Below are positions 5,797-14,639 of a DNA stretch of 21,930 nucleotides, in pieces. The first letter of the stretch is position 1. Every line of letters begins with the position of its first letter. The stretch is from a virus, in IMG/VR virus record IMGVR_UViG_3300028550_000641, positions 1 through 21,930 of that record. One strand, written 5' to 3'. The translations under genes and the position numbers were made by a program. The notes under the pieces were generated by a model. The model was not told where the DNA came from, ran no database searches, and saw nothing but the letters and a program-made list of their open reading frames with translations.

Positions 5797-6390
5797 ATGT
5801 ACGATATGACGATTAAACTCGAACCCGAGACAGGGGTTCCGCTTTTTGATGACGATCCTGCGGTGGACTTGACTGTCCGTACGCAAGCAGCAAGAACTAC
5901 AGCCTTAGAGCTAGCAGACCACGGGTTAGAATTGAAGCCCAACAAAGAAGACGAAGACATAGCAGCTAAAATTGCTATAGCGTATGCCGACGACCCCGAA
6001 AAAACATCGAAGAAAGCCACGAACAACCGTATGGCTACCCTAACACCTGCCTCTTTGGTGCTTACAGGTAACATACTCACCGAATTTGGTGCCTCAGTAG
6101 TAGAATCTGCTGTATCGGTACGCCACCTTGTAACAAATAAGCTCATCCTAGAGACCGAGAACCCCGATCCACGCGTCCGTATCCGAGCGTTGGAGTTACT
6201 GGGTAAGATTTCAGACGTAGGGCTGTTCTCTGAGAAGTCAGAAGTGACTGTTACACACCAGTCAACGGATGATTTGAAGGCAAAACTGCGTAGGAAGCTA
6301 GAGAAGCTAGTAAATCCGGTAGATGAAGTTGTTTTGAACGGTGAAATAATAGACCTTGACGCTGAGTTAGGGTTAGCAGCCGGTGAGTAG
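5797..6390 (+). CDS. terS: Terminase small subunit
   Basis: A 197-residue protein directly before the large terminase, overlapping it by eight bases. The N-terminal half is acidic and mostly helical. The region RALELLGKISDVGLFSEKSE (about 128-147) matches the 'LELLGK..GLF..K' segment of many phage small terminases. It is followed by a charged helix, DDLKAKLRRKLEKL, likely used for oligomerisation or for contact with the large subunit. The small subunit recognises the packaging site on phage DNA and regulates the large subunit. The start at 5797 has no clear Shine-Dalgarno; a second ATG three codons later (5806) is equally possible. The assignment rests on position plus this motif. Confidence 0.8.
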   Translation: MYDMTIKLEPETGVPLFDDDPAVDLTVRTQAARTTALELADHGLELKPNKEDEDIAAKIAIAYADDPEKTSKKATNNRMATLTPASLVLTGNILTEFGASVVESAVSVRHLVTNKLILETENPDPRVRIRALELLGKISDVGLFSEKSEVTVTHQSTDDLKAKLRRKLEKLVNPVDEVVLNGEIIDLDAELGLAAGE

Positions 6391-7936
6391 TGTCGCCGCA
6401 GACTTTACGCAGGACGAAATCCAGCATATGTTGGATAACATTGATACTTTTAGTGTCGATGAAGTGGCTGAGATAGAGAAACTTGTCGATGAACTGGGTA
6501 AAAGACGTATAGTTAAGGCCGCGTACGACGATTTAATTGAATTTTGTAAACTTATGATGCCTGACTTCATTGTTGGTAAGCATCATAGGATTCTAGCCGA
6601 CCTATTAATGGCTATTGAGAGTGGGGATAAGGATAGAGCGTGCGTAAATATCCCTCCGCGCCACGGAAAGTCCCAACTAGTGTCTATTTTCTTCCCAGCG
6701 TGGTATTTGGGGCGTAATCCAGACAAGAAAGTGATGATGGTATCGCACACAACCGACCTCGCGGTGGATTTTGGACGTAAAGTGCGTAACTTAATCTCTA
6801 GTGAAGCATACACAGACATATTTCCTACCGTAAGGTTAGCCAGTGACTCTAAATCAGCCGGTCGTTGGAGTACTAGTGTAGGTGGGGAGTACTACGCCTG
6901 TGGTGTTGGATCAGCTCTAGCGGGTCGTGGTGCTCATTTACTGTTGGTAGATGACCCACACTCGGAGCAAGACGTGATTAACGGCAACTTTGTCGTCTTT
7001 GAGAAGGCATATGAGTGGTTTACGTTCGGTGCTCGTACACGTCTGATGCCCGGAGGTAGCGTAGCTATCATCCAAACTAGATGGCATATGGACGACCTGA
7101 CAGGGCGCGTGGTCAAGGATATGGCCCAGAACGAGCGAGCTGACCAGTATGAGGTCATAGAGTTTCCTGCAATACTAGATGTAGACGACAAAGACACAGG
7201 TAAGCCCATACAAAAACCCTTATGGCCTGAGTTTTTCGACCTTGAGGCGTTACTCCGTACCAAAGCATCCATGCCTGTGTTCCAGTGGAATGCGCAGTAT
7301 CAGCAACAACCTACCGCAGAAGAAGCCGCATTAGTTAAAAGAGAGTGGTGGAACGAGTGGGAGAAGGAACGCCCGCCCAGTTGTGAGTACATAATCATGT
7401 CGTTGGACTCGGCGGCAGAGAAACACAACCGTGCGGATTACACGGCACTGACTACGTGGGGGGTGTTTCTTAATGAGGAGACTTCAGCGTATAATATAAT
7501 CTTGCTTAATAGTATAAAAGAGCGTATGGAGTTCCATGAGCTGAAAGAATTAGCTATGGATCAGTACACAGAATGGGAACCAGACGCGTTTATCGTGGAG
7601 AAAAAGAGTTCAGGAGTCGCGTTATACCAAGAAATGCGGCGTATGGGGCTACTTGTACAAGAATATACCCCTCATAGGGGTTCTGGTGATAAACTAGCGC
7701 GATTAAACTCTGTATCTGATATTGTGCAATCTGGACTATGTTGGGTTCCGCAGACTAGATGGGCAGAAGAAGTAGTAGAAGAGATCGCTGGATTCCCGTT
7801 TATGAGTAATGACGATCTGGTGGATTCTACAGTTATGGCACTTATGCGGTTCAGGCAGGGTGGGTTTATACGATTACCTACTGATGAGCCAGAAGAGATC
7901 AAATATTTTAAACATCGCGGTAGCGGGTTTTATTAA
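6383..7936 (+). CDS. terL: Terminase large subunit (ATPase and nuclease)
   Basis: A 517-residue DNA-packaging motor. The ATPase domain has Walker A PPRHGKS at 91-97 and Walker B LLLVDDP at 186-192. The RNase H-like nuclease has acidic residues in MSLDSA (D342), IVEKKSS (E406) and SNDDLVDS (D477, D478, D481). Length and motif order are usual for the family, so it looks intact. It cleaves concatemeric DNA and pumps it through the portal into the prohead. The likely start is a GTG at 6383 inside the end of terS (8-base overlap), implying coupled translation. It is the most secure identification in the window. Confidence 0.97.
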   Translation: MSSVAADFTQDEIQHMLDNIDTFSVDEVAEIEKLVDELGKRRIVKAAYDDLIEFCKLMMPDFIVGKHHRILADLLMAIESGDKDRACVNIPPRHGKSQLVSIFFPAWYLGRNPDKKVMMVSHTTDLAVDFGRKVRNLISSEAYTDIFPTVRLASDSKSAGRWSTSVGGEYYACGVGSALAGRGAHLLLVDDPHSEQDVINGNFVVFEKAYEWFTFGARTRLMPGGSVAIIQTRWHMDDLTGRVVKDMAQNERADQYEVIEFPAILDVDDKDTGKPIQKPLWPEFFDLEALLRTKASMPVFQWNAQYQQQPTAEEAALVKREWWNEWEKERPPSCEYIIMSLDSAAEKHNRADYTALTTWGVFLNEETSAYNIILLNSIKERMEFHELKELAMDQYTEWEPDAFIVEKKSSGVALYQEMRRMGLLVQEYTPHRGSGDKLARLNSVSDIVQSGLCWVPQTRWAEEVVEEIAGFPFMSNDDLVDSTVMALMRFRQGGFIRLPTDEPEEIKYFKHRGSGFY

Positions 7937-7947
7937 GAGGTTACAAA

Positions 7948-10419
7948 ATGGCAATTGAGAAAGGTTTATACGCCGCTCCTGAAGGCATCGAAGACGTAGA
8001 AGTAGAGGAACTTGAGGGGGGAAACGAGCTTGAGATAGAGATAGTTGACCCTGAGATGGTTACTCTGGACGATGGTAGTGTAGAGATCACTATTATCCCG
8101 GGCGTTGAAGTAGATGACTTTATGTCGTTTGACACCAACTTGGTAGACGCACTAGATGAAAGTTACCTAAACGAGTTATCAGGTGACCTAATAGGTATGG
8201 TAGACGCTGACGTAGATAGCCGTAAAGACTGGGCTGAAACATACGTTAAGGGGCTTGATATTCTAGGATTCAAGTATGAAGAGCGCACTACTCCTTGGCA
8301 AGGCGCTTGTGGCGTAAACTCTACAGTTCTTGCTGAAGCGGCTATTCGTTTCCAAGCAGAGACCATGAGTGAGACTTTCCCTGCCGCTGGCCCCGTAAGA
8401 GTTAAGGTTTTAGGTAAAGAGACTAAGGATAAACTAGAAGCTGCTGAACGCGTAAAAGCGGACATGAACTACGAGCTTACCGAGAACATGGTTGAGTACC
8501 GTCCTGAACACGAGCGTATGCTATATAGCCTAGGACTCGCAGGATCGGCGTTTAAGAAGGTTTACTTTGATGCTACTATAGGTAGACAGGTAGCGATCTA
8601 TATCCCCGCAGAAGACGTTATCGTGCCCTACGGCGCGTCTAACATCGAGTCAGCGGAGCGTGTTACCCATGTAATGCGTAAGACTAAGAATGAAATGATG
8701 CGACTGCAAGTTAGTGGTTTTTATGCAGGCGTAGAGCTAGGTGATCCAGAGCCGTTCCACACAGACATCGAAGAGAAAAAAGCCGAAGAAGGTGGTTACG
8801 ACATCACCGACGATGATCGGTATACCGTGTACGAGATTCATGCCGAGCTTGTTATAGAAGGTATAGATGACGAAGATGGACTAGCAAAACCTTACATAGT
8901 TACAATCGAGCGGGGCACAGGAGAAATACTTGCCATTCGTCGTAATTGGGACGAAGAAGACATGCTCACCATGAAGCGCCAGCACTTTGTACATTACGTG
9001 TACGTGCCCGGATTTGGCTTCTACGGTCTTGGATTGATTCACATAGTAGGTGGGTACGCCAAAGCAGGAACGTCGATTATACGGCAACTGGTGGACGCTG
9101 GTACCCTATCTAACCTTCCGGGGGGCTTAAAGTCTCGTGGATTGCGTATTAAAGGCGATGACACCCCAATCGAGCCGGGGGAGTTTAAAGACGTTGATGT
9201 GCCATCAGGTAGCATCCGCGAGAACATCATGCCTCTTCCTTATAAAGAGCCTAGCCAGACTCTACTAGCGTTGCTGAACCAGATCACTACTGAAGGCCGT
9301 CGTTTAGGCGCTATCAGTGACATGAACATCTCTGACATGTCCGCTAATGCCCCAGTGGGTACTACACTAGCCCTGCTAGAACGTACTCTCAAACCAATGG
9401 CAGCAGTACAAGCACGCGTACATTACGCTATGAAGCTAGAGTTTAAGATGCTCAAAGCTATCATGGCCGAGGAAGCTCCAGAAGAATACGATTACCAGCC
9501 TAATAGAGGCGAAGTATCAGCACGTCAGTCTGACTACGCTATGGTCGATGTAATCCCTGTAAGCGACCCTAACAGCTCTACAATGGCTCAACGAGTAGTA
9601 CAGTACCAAGCCGTGTTGCAGATGTCGCAACAAGCTCCACAAATATACAACCTCCCTCAATTACATCGTCAGATGATTGAAGTGCTCGGCGTTAAGAACG
9701 CTGATAAGTTAGTCCCTACGGAAGATGACATTAGACCTGCTGATCCCGTAAGCGAGAACATGAACGCGCTAACAGGTACCCCTATAAAAGCGTTTATAAC
9801 TCAAGACCACGAAGCTCACATAACGGCTCACCAGTCGTTTATGCAAGACCCTATGATCGCACAGACCATCGGGCAGAACCCACAAGCACAGCAAATAATG
9901 GCCGCACTCAACGCGCATATCGCTGAACACCTTGGGTTTAGATACCGCACGCAGATGGAAGAGAAGTTGGGCGTTGCACTACCCCCACCGAATGAGGAGC
10001 TACCTGAAGAGATTGAAGTTCAGTTGTCACGCCTCATATCCGAAGGTGGCAAGCAGCTAACCGACCAACATAAACAAGAAGCCGCGCAGAAACAAGCGCA
10101 GCAACAGCAGCAAGACCCCGTGTTCCAGCTACAACAGGCAGAATTACAGGTTAAGCAGCAGGATGTACAACGTAAAGCGCAGAAAGACCAAGCCGATATG
10201 CAACTCAAACAGGCTGAGTTACAGCGTAAAACGCAGAAAGACCAAGCTGATGTGGCTATAGATCAGCAACAACTCGAAATCGAAAAACAAGAGTTGGAAA
10301 TAGATGCTCAGAAAGCCGGAGCTAAACTAGCTGCCGATAGAAGGACAGCTAATACTAAACTCGACCTAGACTTAATGAAAACTCAGAGCGAGGTCGAAAA
10401 CAAACGTAACAAGGAATAA
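7948..10419 (+). CDS. Portal protein
   Basis: An 823-residue protein following the large terminase, with AGAGG before its ATG. The N-terminal 60 residues are very acidic. The body contains the phrases YEERTTPWQGACGVNSTVLA (about 109-128) and LYSLGLAGSAFKKVYFDATI near 191-210, typical of long portal proteins in marine podovirus-like phages. From about residue 704 the protein becomes a Gln/Lys-rich coiled coil with near repeats (RKAQKDQAD and RKTQKDQAD), like the barrel of P22-type portals. Twelve copies would form the vertex through which DNA enters and leaves and to which adaptors bind. It is long compared with the ~500 residues of many portals, but such length is usual for this lineage. Confidence 0.92.
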   Translation: MAIEKGLYAAPEGIEDVEVEELEGGNELEIEIVDPEMVTLDDGSVEITIIPGVEVDDFMSFDTNLVDALDESYLNELSGDLIGMVDADVDSRKDWAETYVKGLDILGFKYEERTTPWQGACGVNSTVLAEAAIRFQAETMSETFPAAGPVRVKVLGKETKDKLEAAERVKADMNYELTENMVEYRPEHERMLYSLGLAGSAFKKVYFDATIGRQVAIYIPAEDVIVPYGASNIESAERVTHVMRKTKNEMMRLQVSGFYAGVELGDPEPFHTDIEEKKAEEGGYDITDDDRYTVYEIHAELVIEGIDDEDGLAKPYIVTIERGTGEILAIRRNWDEEDMLTMKRQHFVHYVYVPGFGFYGLGLIHIVGGYAKAGTSIIRQLVDAGTLSNLPGGLKSRGLRIKGDDTPIEPGEFKDVDVPSGSIRENIMPLPYKEPSQTLLALLNQITTEGRRLGAISDMNISDMSANAPVGTTLALLERTLKPMAAVQARVHYAMKLEFKMLKAIMAEEAPEEYDYQPNRGEVSARQSDYAMVDVIPVSDPNSSTMAQRVVQYQAVLQMSQQAPQIYNLPQLHRQMIEVLGVKNADKLVPTEDDIRPADPVSENMNALTGTPIKAFITQDHEAHITAHQSFMQDPMIAQTIGQNPQAQQIMAALNAHIAEHLGFRYRTQMEEKLGVALPPPNEELPEEIEVQLSRLISEGGKQLTDQHKQEAAQKQAQQQQQDPVFQLQQAELQVKQQDVQRKAQKDQADMQLKQAELQRKTQKDQADVAIDQQQLEIEKQELEIDAQKAGAKLAADRRTANTKLDLDLMKTQSEVENKRNKE

Positions 10420-10421
10420 TC

Positions 10422-10619
10422 ATGGCTAAAACCGTCTTTGACGTGCTTAAAAAGAAAATCGAGGATGATATGTCCTCTGCAACAGAATTTCTAGGTAATG
10501 GGGGAGCTAAAGACTTCTCTCAATACAAAGAAGTAACAGGAATGCTACGAGGTCTCACTTCCTGTCTGAATCATGTAAATGACCTCTCGCGTAACTATAT
10601 GGACGATGATAATGACTGA
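10422..10619 (+). CDS. 65-aa hypothetical protein next to portal
   Basis: A small protein starting MAKTVFDVLKKKIEDDMSSA, two bases after the portal stop, with AAGGA as ribosome-binding site. It is helical in its first part and acidic at the end (MDDDND). Small conserved proteins of this kind are often found between portal and capsid genes in marine phages, but I know of no proven role. Its last eight bases overlap the co-chaperonin gene start, so the two are probably co-translated. Confidence 0.75.
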   Translation: MAKTVFDVLKKKIEDDMSSATEFLGNGGAKDFSQYKEVTGMLRGLTSCLNHVNDLSRNYMDDDND

Positions 10620-10998
10620 TCTAACGATAGTACCTAAAGAAGCTGAAAGTGACGAAGAGCTTGACCTTCAAATACCCACCCCCGTGGGATACCGTGTCTT
10701 AGTAGCCATGCCGGAAGTAGAAGATACCTATGGCGAAAGTGGCATCATTAAGTCCAGTAAAGAAATGCACAATGACTACATTATGTCTACTATCGGGGTT
10801 GTACTCGATATGGGAGCACAAGCGTATTCTGATAAAGAGCGTTTTACTACTGGCCCTTGGTGTAAGACAGGGGACTATGTAATGTTCCGTGCCAATACTG
10901 GTACGCGTTTTAAAGTAGGTGGTGTTGAGTATCGTTTAATGAACGATGATTCAATTGAAGCAGTAGTAAACGATCCTCGTGGCGTTACACGAGTGTGA
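10612..10998 (+). CDS. GroES-like co-chaperonin
   Basis: A 128-residue protein with the Cpn10 layout: PVGYRVLV at 24-31 (first strand), a Gly-containing segment GESGIIKSSK at 41-50 in the place of the GroEL-binding mobile loop, IGVVLDMG at 61-68, KTGDYVMF at 85-92, and a final YRLMNDDSIEAVV at 107-119 that matches the closing strand with its conserved acidic pair. It is longer than cellular GroES (~97) because of an acidic N-terminal arm and an insertion near 68-84. Viral co-chaperonins such as T4 gp31 replace host GroES on GroEL to fold capsid proteins; that role fits this place between portal and scaffold. The ATG at 10612 is chosen over upstream ATGs at 10579 and 10606 because it starts the homologous protein and overlaps the upstream stop. 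Confidence 0.8.
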   Translation: MTDLTIVPKEAESDEELDLQIPTPVGYRVLVAMPEVEDTYGESGIIKSSKEMHNDYIMSTIGVVLDMGAQAYSDKERFTTGPWCKTGDYVMFRANTGTRFKVGGVEYRLMNDDSIEAVVNDPRGVTRV

Positions 10999-11008
10999 GG
11001 AGTATATA

Positions 11009-11983
11009 ATGGGATTTGAAAAAGTAGAGTACACCTTTCCTGACGAACAAGAGGATAAAGGTATAGAGGTAGAAAGTTCTAGCGCCCTAAAAATGGGAGA
11101 AGTTGAGCAGGAAGAAGAAAAAGAAATTGAAGTTGAGGTTGAGGTTGTTGATGACACGCCAAAGGCTGATAGGGGCCGCAAAGCATCTAAGCCCCCAGAA
11201 GACCTTACTGATGACGAGTTAGAAGATTACTCGGACAAAGTACGCAAGCGTATACAACACTTCAGTAAAGGTTACCATGACGAAAGACGTGCTAAAGAAG
11301 CATCACAGCGTGAACGTCAAGAAATGGAAGCGTTTGCCAAGACACTTGTTGATGAGAATAACAAGCTAAAAGGTAGCGTAGAAAAGAATCAAGCAGCCTT
11401 ACTAGAACAAGCTAAAAAGAATTCAGCGATAGAAGTATTATCTGCAAAGCGGGCATACAAACGAGCGTATGAAGCTGGGGACGCAGATAAACTACTTGAT
11501 GCGCAAGATAAACTAACGACCGCTAAGATAAAGTCAGATAAACTAGGAGATTTTGAGCCGGAGTCTTTACAACAAGCAGAGATTCCTGTACAAATACCCC
11601 AAGAGGCTCCGATTCAGCCAGATACCAAAGCGTCCGATTGGGCAAGTGAAAATTCTTGGTTCGGTTCTGATGATGAGATGACAGCTTATGCTATGGGTGT
11701 ACACAGTAAGCTGGTTAAGCAAGGTGTGGACACCACTAGCGATGATTACTACGAGACTATTAATGCTCGTATGCGAAATACCTTCCCTGAAGAATTTGGG
11801 GAAACTGAAGAGTTAGAGGAAAGACCAAGTAAGCGACAGTCTAATGTGGTTGCACCCGCTACGCGGAGCACAGCACCCCGAAAGGTGCGATTAACGCAGA
11901 CACAGGTGGCTATAGCTAAAAAACTTGGGGTACCCCTAGACTTATACGCCAAGAAGGTTGCAGAAGAGATGAGGAAAGTATGA
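11009..11983 (+). CDS. Scaffolding protein (putative)
   Basis: A 324-residue, highly charged protein with no enzymatic motif. The N-terminus is acidic (EVEQEEEKEIEVEVEVVDD). The middle (about 75-185) is a long Lys/Glu/Gln helical region that should form a coiled coil. The C-terminus is basic, with a final amphipathic helix (LTQTQVAIAKKLGVPLDLYA) suited to binding the capsid protein. This profile, together with the place two genes before the capsid genes, is typical of phage scaffolds, which direct shell assembly and then leave. The ATG at 11009 is chosen because GAGGAG lies six bases before it; an upstream in-frame ATG at 10979 lies inside the previous gene. No separate prohead protease gene is visible. 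Confidence 0.75.
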   Translation: MGFEKVEYTFPDEQEDKGIEVESSSALKMGEVEQEEEKEIEVEVEVVDDTPKADRGRKASKPPEDLTDDELEDYSDKVRKRIQHFSKGYHDERRAKEASQRERQEMEAFAKTLVDENNKLKGSVEKNQAALLEQAKKNSAIEVLSAKRAYKRAYEAGDADKLLDAQDKLTTAKIKSDKLGDFEPESLQQAEIPVQIPQEAPIQPDTKASDWASENSWFGSDDEMTAYAMGVHSKLVKQGVDTTSDDYYETINARMRNTFPEEFGETEELEERPSKRQSNVVAPATRSTAPRKVRLTQTQVAIAKKLGVPLDLYAKKVAEEMRKV

Positions 11984-12432
11984 TGGCAGAGAACAGAATT
12001 AAACGTGAAGAAGTTACCCGTGAAAAAACGGCCCGCAAATCGGCTTGGACTAGACCAGAAGTATTACCTTCTCCTAATCCCGAGTCGGGCTACGCATTTC
12101 GATGGATTCGTGTAAGCACGCAAGGCAATGTTGATGCCACTAATGTATCCTCAAAACTACGCGAAGGTTGGGAGCCAGTAAAAGCGACAGACCACCCAGA
12201 GATTACTCTTGTGTCCATTGAGAACGAAAAGTTCAAAGACAACTTGATAATCGGTGGCTTAATGCTATGTAAAGCTCCTGTTGAAATGGTTGAAGAGCGT
12301 AACACTTACTATAACGATCAGAGTAAGGCGCAAATGCAATCAGTTGACAACGGCCTGATGCGAGAAAACGACCCCCGTATGCCCCTGTTTAACGACAGAC
12401 GCACGAATGTTACCTTTGGTAATGGGTCATAA
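11980..12432 (+). CDS. Conserved 150-aa phage protein before the capsid genes
   Basis: A soluble protein with the phrase GYAFRWIRVSTQGNVDATNV at 37-56, followed by REGWEPVKATDHPE. Similar 'YRWIR...REGWEPV' proteins occur next to scaffold genes in many marine podovirus-like phages, without assigned function. The first ATG overlaps the scaffold stop (ATGATGG: start, stop and a second possible start at 11983), indicating translational coupling. A role in head assembly is likely from context. No membrane, catalytic or metal motif was seen. Confidence 0.75.
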   Translation: MMAENRIKREEVTREKTARKSAWTRPEVLPSPNPESGYAFRWIRVSTQGNVDATNVSSKLREGWEPVKATDHPEITLVSIENEKFKDNLIIGGLMLCKAPVEMVEERNTYYNDQSKAQMQSVDNGLMRENDPRMPLFNDRRTNVTFGNGS

Positions 12433-12458
12433 CTTAACTCTATTTATAGGTGAAATAA

Positions 12459-13073
12459 ATGGCAACTACAGCCTCTCCATACGGGTTTGTTCCCGTACGT
12501 AAAGCTGACGGTACACCTTATTCTGGTGCCCGTGACGCTTTTCTTATTACCCCTGCTGGCGTAGCTCAGAACATCGGCTACGGTTCTCTTGTTGAGATCA
12601 ATGCAGGTTACGTTCAACTAGCTTCTGGTACAGGCGCTGACGCAACTACTAATAACCTTGGCGGCAGTAGTATTGGTGGCTTAGGCGTATTCGTTGGTTG
12701 TGAATACATCAATGCTGAAGGTCAGTTGATCTTTAACCAGTACTACCCATCAGGCACTGCCAACGCTACTGCTTATGTAGTAGTCGATCCGGGCGTAACT
12801 TTCCAAGTACAAGCTGATGGCGCTATTGCTCAGGCTGCTCTTGGTCACAATGCTCCTTTGACTGGCGCACAGAATGCTACTACTTCTGTAAACACTGCTA
12901 CTGGTAAGTCTAATGTTGCTCTGGATGCTACTACTGCCACCGCAACTAAGGCGTTTAAAGTAATTGGTTTTGTAACTAAGACTGGTTCTGCCATTGGCGA
13001 CGCTAAGACTGATGTCTTGGTTAAATTTAACCTACCGTACCATCAATTTGGTACCGGCATCGTAGGAGAATAA
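12459..13073 (+). CDS. Virion protein upstream of capsid (decoration-type candidate)
   Basis: A 204-residue Gly/Ala/Thr-rich, beta-strand protein beginning MATTASPYGFVPVRKADGTP. Proteins with the same 'PYGFVPVRKADG' opening are found directly before major capsid genes in uncultured marine phages. Low charge and high Ala/Thr/Gly are typical of exposed head proteins such as decoration or cement proteins. The gap to the capsid gene is four bases, so the two proteins are probably made in comparable amounts. The ribosome-binding site is TAGGTG. The decoration role is inferred, not shown. Confidence 0.7.
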   Translation: MATTASPYGFVPVRKADGTPYSGARDAFLITPAGVAQNIGYGSLVEINAGYVQLASGTGADATTNNLGGSSIGGLGVFVGCEYINAEGQLIFNQYYPSGTANATAYVVVDPGVTFQVQADGAIAQAALGHNAPLTGAQNATTSVNTATGKSNVALDATTATATKAFKVIGFVTKTGSAIGDAKTDVLVKFNLPYHQFGTGIVGE

Positions 13074-13077
13074 CTAG

Positions 13078-13986
13078 ATGGCTATTTCAAGAAGTCAATT
13101 ACTTAAAGAGCTACTCCCCGGATTAAACGCACTGTTTGGTTTGGAATACGCTAAGTATGGTGAAGAGCATAAAGAGATTTTCGAGACTGAAACCTCTGAT
13201 CGTTCTTTTGAAGAAGAAACTAAACTGTCTGGTTTTGGCTCTGCCCCAACTAAGTCAGAAGGTTCTGCAATCGAGTATGATAATGCTCAGGAAGCATGGA
13301 CTGCACGCTACACGCACGAAACTGTTGCAATGGGTTTCTCAATCACTGAAGAAGCGATTGAAGATAACTTGTATGACTCTTTGTCATCTCGTTACACCAA
13401 AGCACTGGCTCGCGCTATGGCATATACCAAGCAAGTTAAAGCGGCAGATATTCTGAACAACGCTTTCGCTGCTGGTAATACCTTCGGTGATGGACAGGTT
13501 CTGTGTTCTACTGCTCACCCTTTGGTTAGTGGCGGAACTAACTCTAACCGTCCTACTGTTGCGGCTGACCTTAACGAAACTTCTTTGGAAGCGGCTATCA
13601 TTCAGGTAGCAGGCTACACTGATGAGCGTGGTCTTTTGATCGCGGCCAAGCCTAAGAAGCTAGTTATCCCACCTTCCTTACAGTTTGTTGCAACTCGTTT
13701 GCTTGAGACTGAAGGCCGTGTAGGAACTGCTGACAACGACATCAACGCCATTATGTCTAACGGCGCAGTCCCCGGCGGATATGCAGTCAACCATTACCTG
13801 ACTGACACTGACGCTTGGTTTATGATGACCGACGTGCCAAATGGTCTGAAGCATTTTGTCCGTAGCCCAATGGCTACTTCTATGGATGCTGATTTCGATA
13901 CTGGCAACAGCCGTTACAAGGCTCGTGAACGCTATTCATTCGGCGTATCCGATCCACTGGGTATCTACGGATCACCCGGCGCTTAA
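13078..13986 (+). CDS. Major capsid protein (Mu gpT-like, HK97 fold)
   Basis: A 302-residue protein with a strong AGGAGA before its ATG. It starts MAISRSQLLKELLPGLNALF and contains ADILNNAFAAGNTFGDGQVL (123-142) followed directly by CSTAHPL (143-149), the signature region of Mu gpT-like major head subunits. The C-terminal part (FVRSPMATSM ... RYSFGVSDPLGIYGS) also fits that class. Hundreds of copies form the icosahedral shell. No long N-terminal delta domain is visible, in line with a separate scaffold gene. A strong terminator 23 bases after the stop isolates it from the following genes, which often goes with very high expression. Confidence 0.93.
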   Translation: MAISRSQLLKELLPGLNALFGLEYAKYGEEHKEIFETETSDRSFEEETKLSGFGSAPTKSEGSAIEYDNAQEAWTARYTHETVAMGFSITEEAIEDNLYDSLSSRYTKALARAMAYTKQVKAADILNNAFAAGNTFGDGQVLCSTAHPLVSGGTNSNRPTVAADLNETSLEAAIIQVAGYTDERGLLIAAKPKKLVIPPSLQFVATRLLETEGRVGTADNDINAIMSNGAVPGGYAVNHYLTDTDAWFMMTDVPNGLKHFVRSPMATSMDADFDTGNSRYKARERYSFGVSDPLGIYGSPGA

Positions 13987-14008
13987 TCGCTTAGTAACAT
14001 GCTGTACT

Positions 14009-14032
14009 AAGGGGGCTTCGGCCCCCTTTTTT
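14009..14032 (+). terminator. Rho-independent terminator after the capsid gene
   Basis: AAGGGGGC-TTCG-GCCCCCTT forms an 8-bp stem capped by the very stable TTCG tetraloop (14009-14028), running into a T-tract through 14032. It ends, or partly ends, the terminase-to-capsid transcript. Confidence 0.95.
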
Positions 14033-14036
14033 ATGT

Positions 14037-14066
14037 TTGACTTAAACATACACACTGTGATATGTT
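14037..14066 (+). promoter_or_regulatory. sigma70-like promoter for the tail-side genes
   Basis: TTGACT (14037-14042), 18-base spacer, TATGTT (14061-14066), directly after the terminator. Five of six -35 bases and four of six -10 bases match consensus. Transcription would start near 14073 and give a leader of about 85 bases before the next gene. Confidence 0.55.
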
Positions 14067-14091
14067 CTATTATATCGGGAAACAATCCGGT

Positions 14092-14149
14092 GAATCTGAC
14101 AGACCCGACTGACGACATGTAGACAGATTCTCCTTAACTCACATGTGAG
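14092..14149 (+). promoter_or_regulatory. Structured leader: inverted repeat and 12-bp palindrome
   Basis: GAATCTG (14092-14098) pairs with CAGATTC (14124-14130). A perfect palindrome, CTCACATGTGAG, occupies 14138-14149, ending nine bases before the ATG, where the ribosome-binding site should be; no normal Shine-Dalgarno is seen. The leader also holds CATGTAGACAG, similar to half of the TGTCTACATATGTAGACA palindrome. It may control translation or mRNA stability. Confidence 0.35.
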
Positions 14150-14158
14150 AACTATATA

Positions 14159-14629
14159 ATGGCTAACACCACTTTTTCTGGCCCTATCCGCGCCGGTAAC
14201 ATCCGAAACACCGTAGGTACTACTGTAGGTACTGACGTAGCTAACGTGGGCTATGTTGTAATGACTCAACAGTACGTAGCTGACTTGTCTGGCGGCGCTC
14301 TAGCTGCTGTAAATACCAACATGGTTATCCCTGCAAACTCTAAGATTGTTAATATTCTAGTTGACCTAGAAGTAGCAGCTAATACTACTACCAACATCAG
14401 TGTTGGACAAGAAGGCGGTGGCGCAGCTACATTCCTTAACACCCTAGCTTCTGGTACTACTGCGGGTCTAAAAACTATTACTACCCAAGGTGGCGGAACA
14501 CTAGTGTGGAAAGACACTGGCTCTTCTGATTTACGTCTTAATGTAACTGCTTCAGCGGCTACTAACGCTGGTACCGCAGTAATTACTGTAATGTATGCAC
14601 AGGCGTTTAACACTGCAATCCAACCGTAA
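14159..14629 (+). CDS. 156-aa beta-rich virion protein (putative)
   Basis: An Ala/Thr/Gly-rich protein beginning MANTTFSGPIRAGNIRNTVG, with predicted alternating strands and almost no charge after residue 20. There are no catalytic residues and no membrane segment. Composition and place after the capsid gene indicate a virion component, perhaps a head fibre, decoration or head-closure protein. It is the first gene after the new promoter, and its leader is unusually structured. The family is unrecognised beyond a general resemblance to marine phage structural proteins. Confidence 0.7.
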   Translation: MANTTFSGPIRAGNIRNTVGTTVGTDVANVGYVVMTQQYVADLSGGALAAVNTNMVIPANSKIVNILVDLEVAANTTTNISVGQEGGGAATFLNTLASGTTAGLKTITTQGGGTLVWKDTGSSDLRLNVTASAATNAGTAVITVMYAQAFNTAIQP

Positions 14630-14639
14630 GGAGTAGATT

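Noticed and set aside
5677-5886. 69-codon minus-strand frame before and inside terS
   Set aside because: It overlaps the start of terS on the opposite strand and has no initiation signal. It is probably a chance frame.
13136-13456. 106-codon plus-strand frame inside the capsid gene
   Set aside because: Out-of-frame overlap with a strongly conserved major capsid protein. No start signal of its own.
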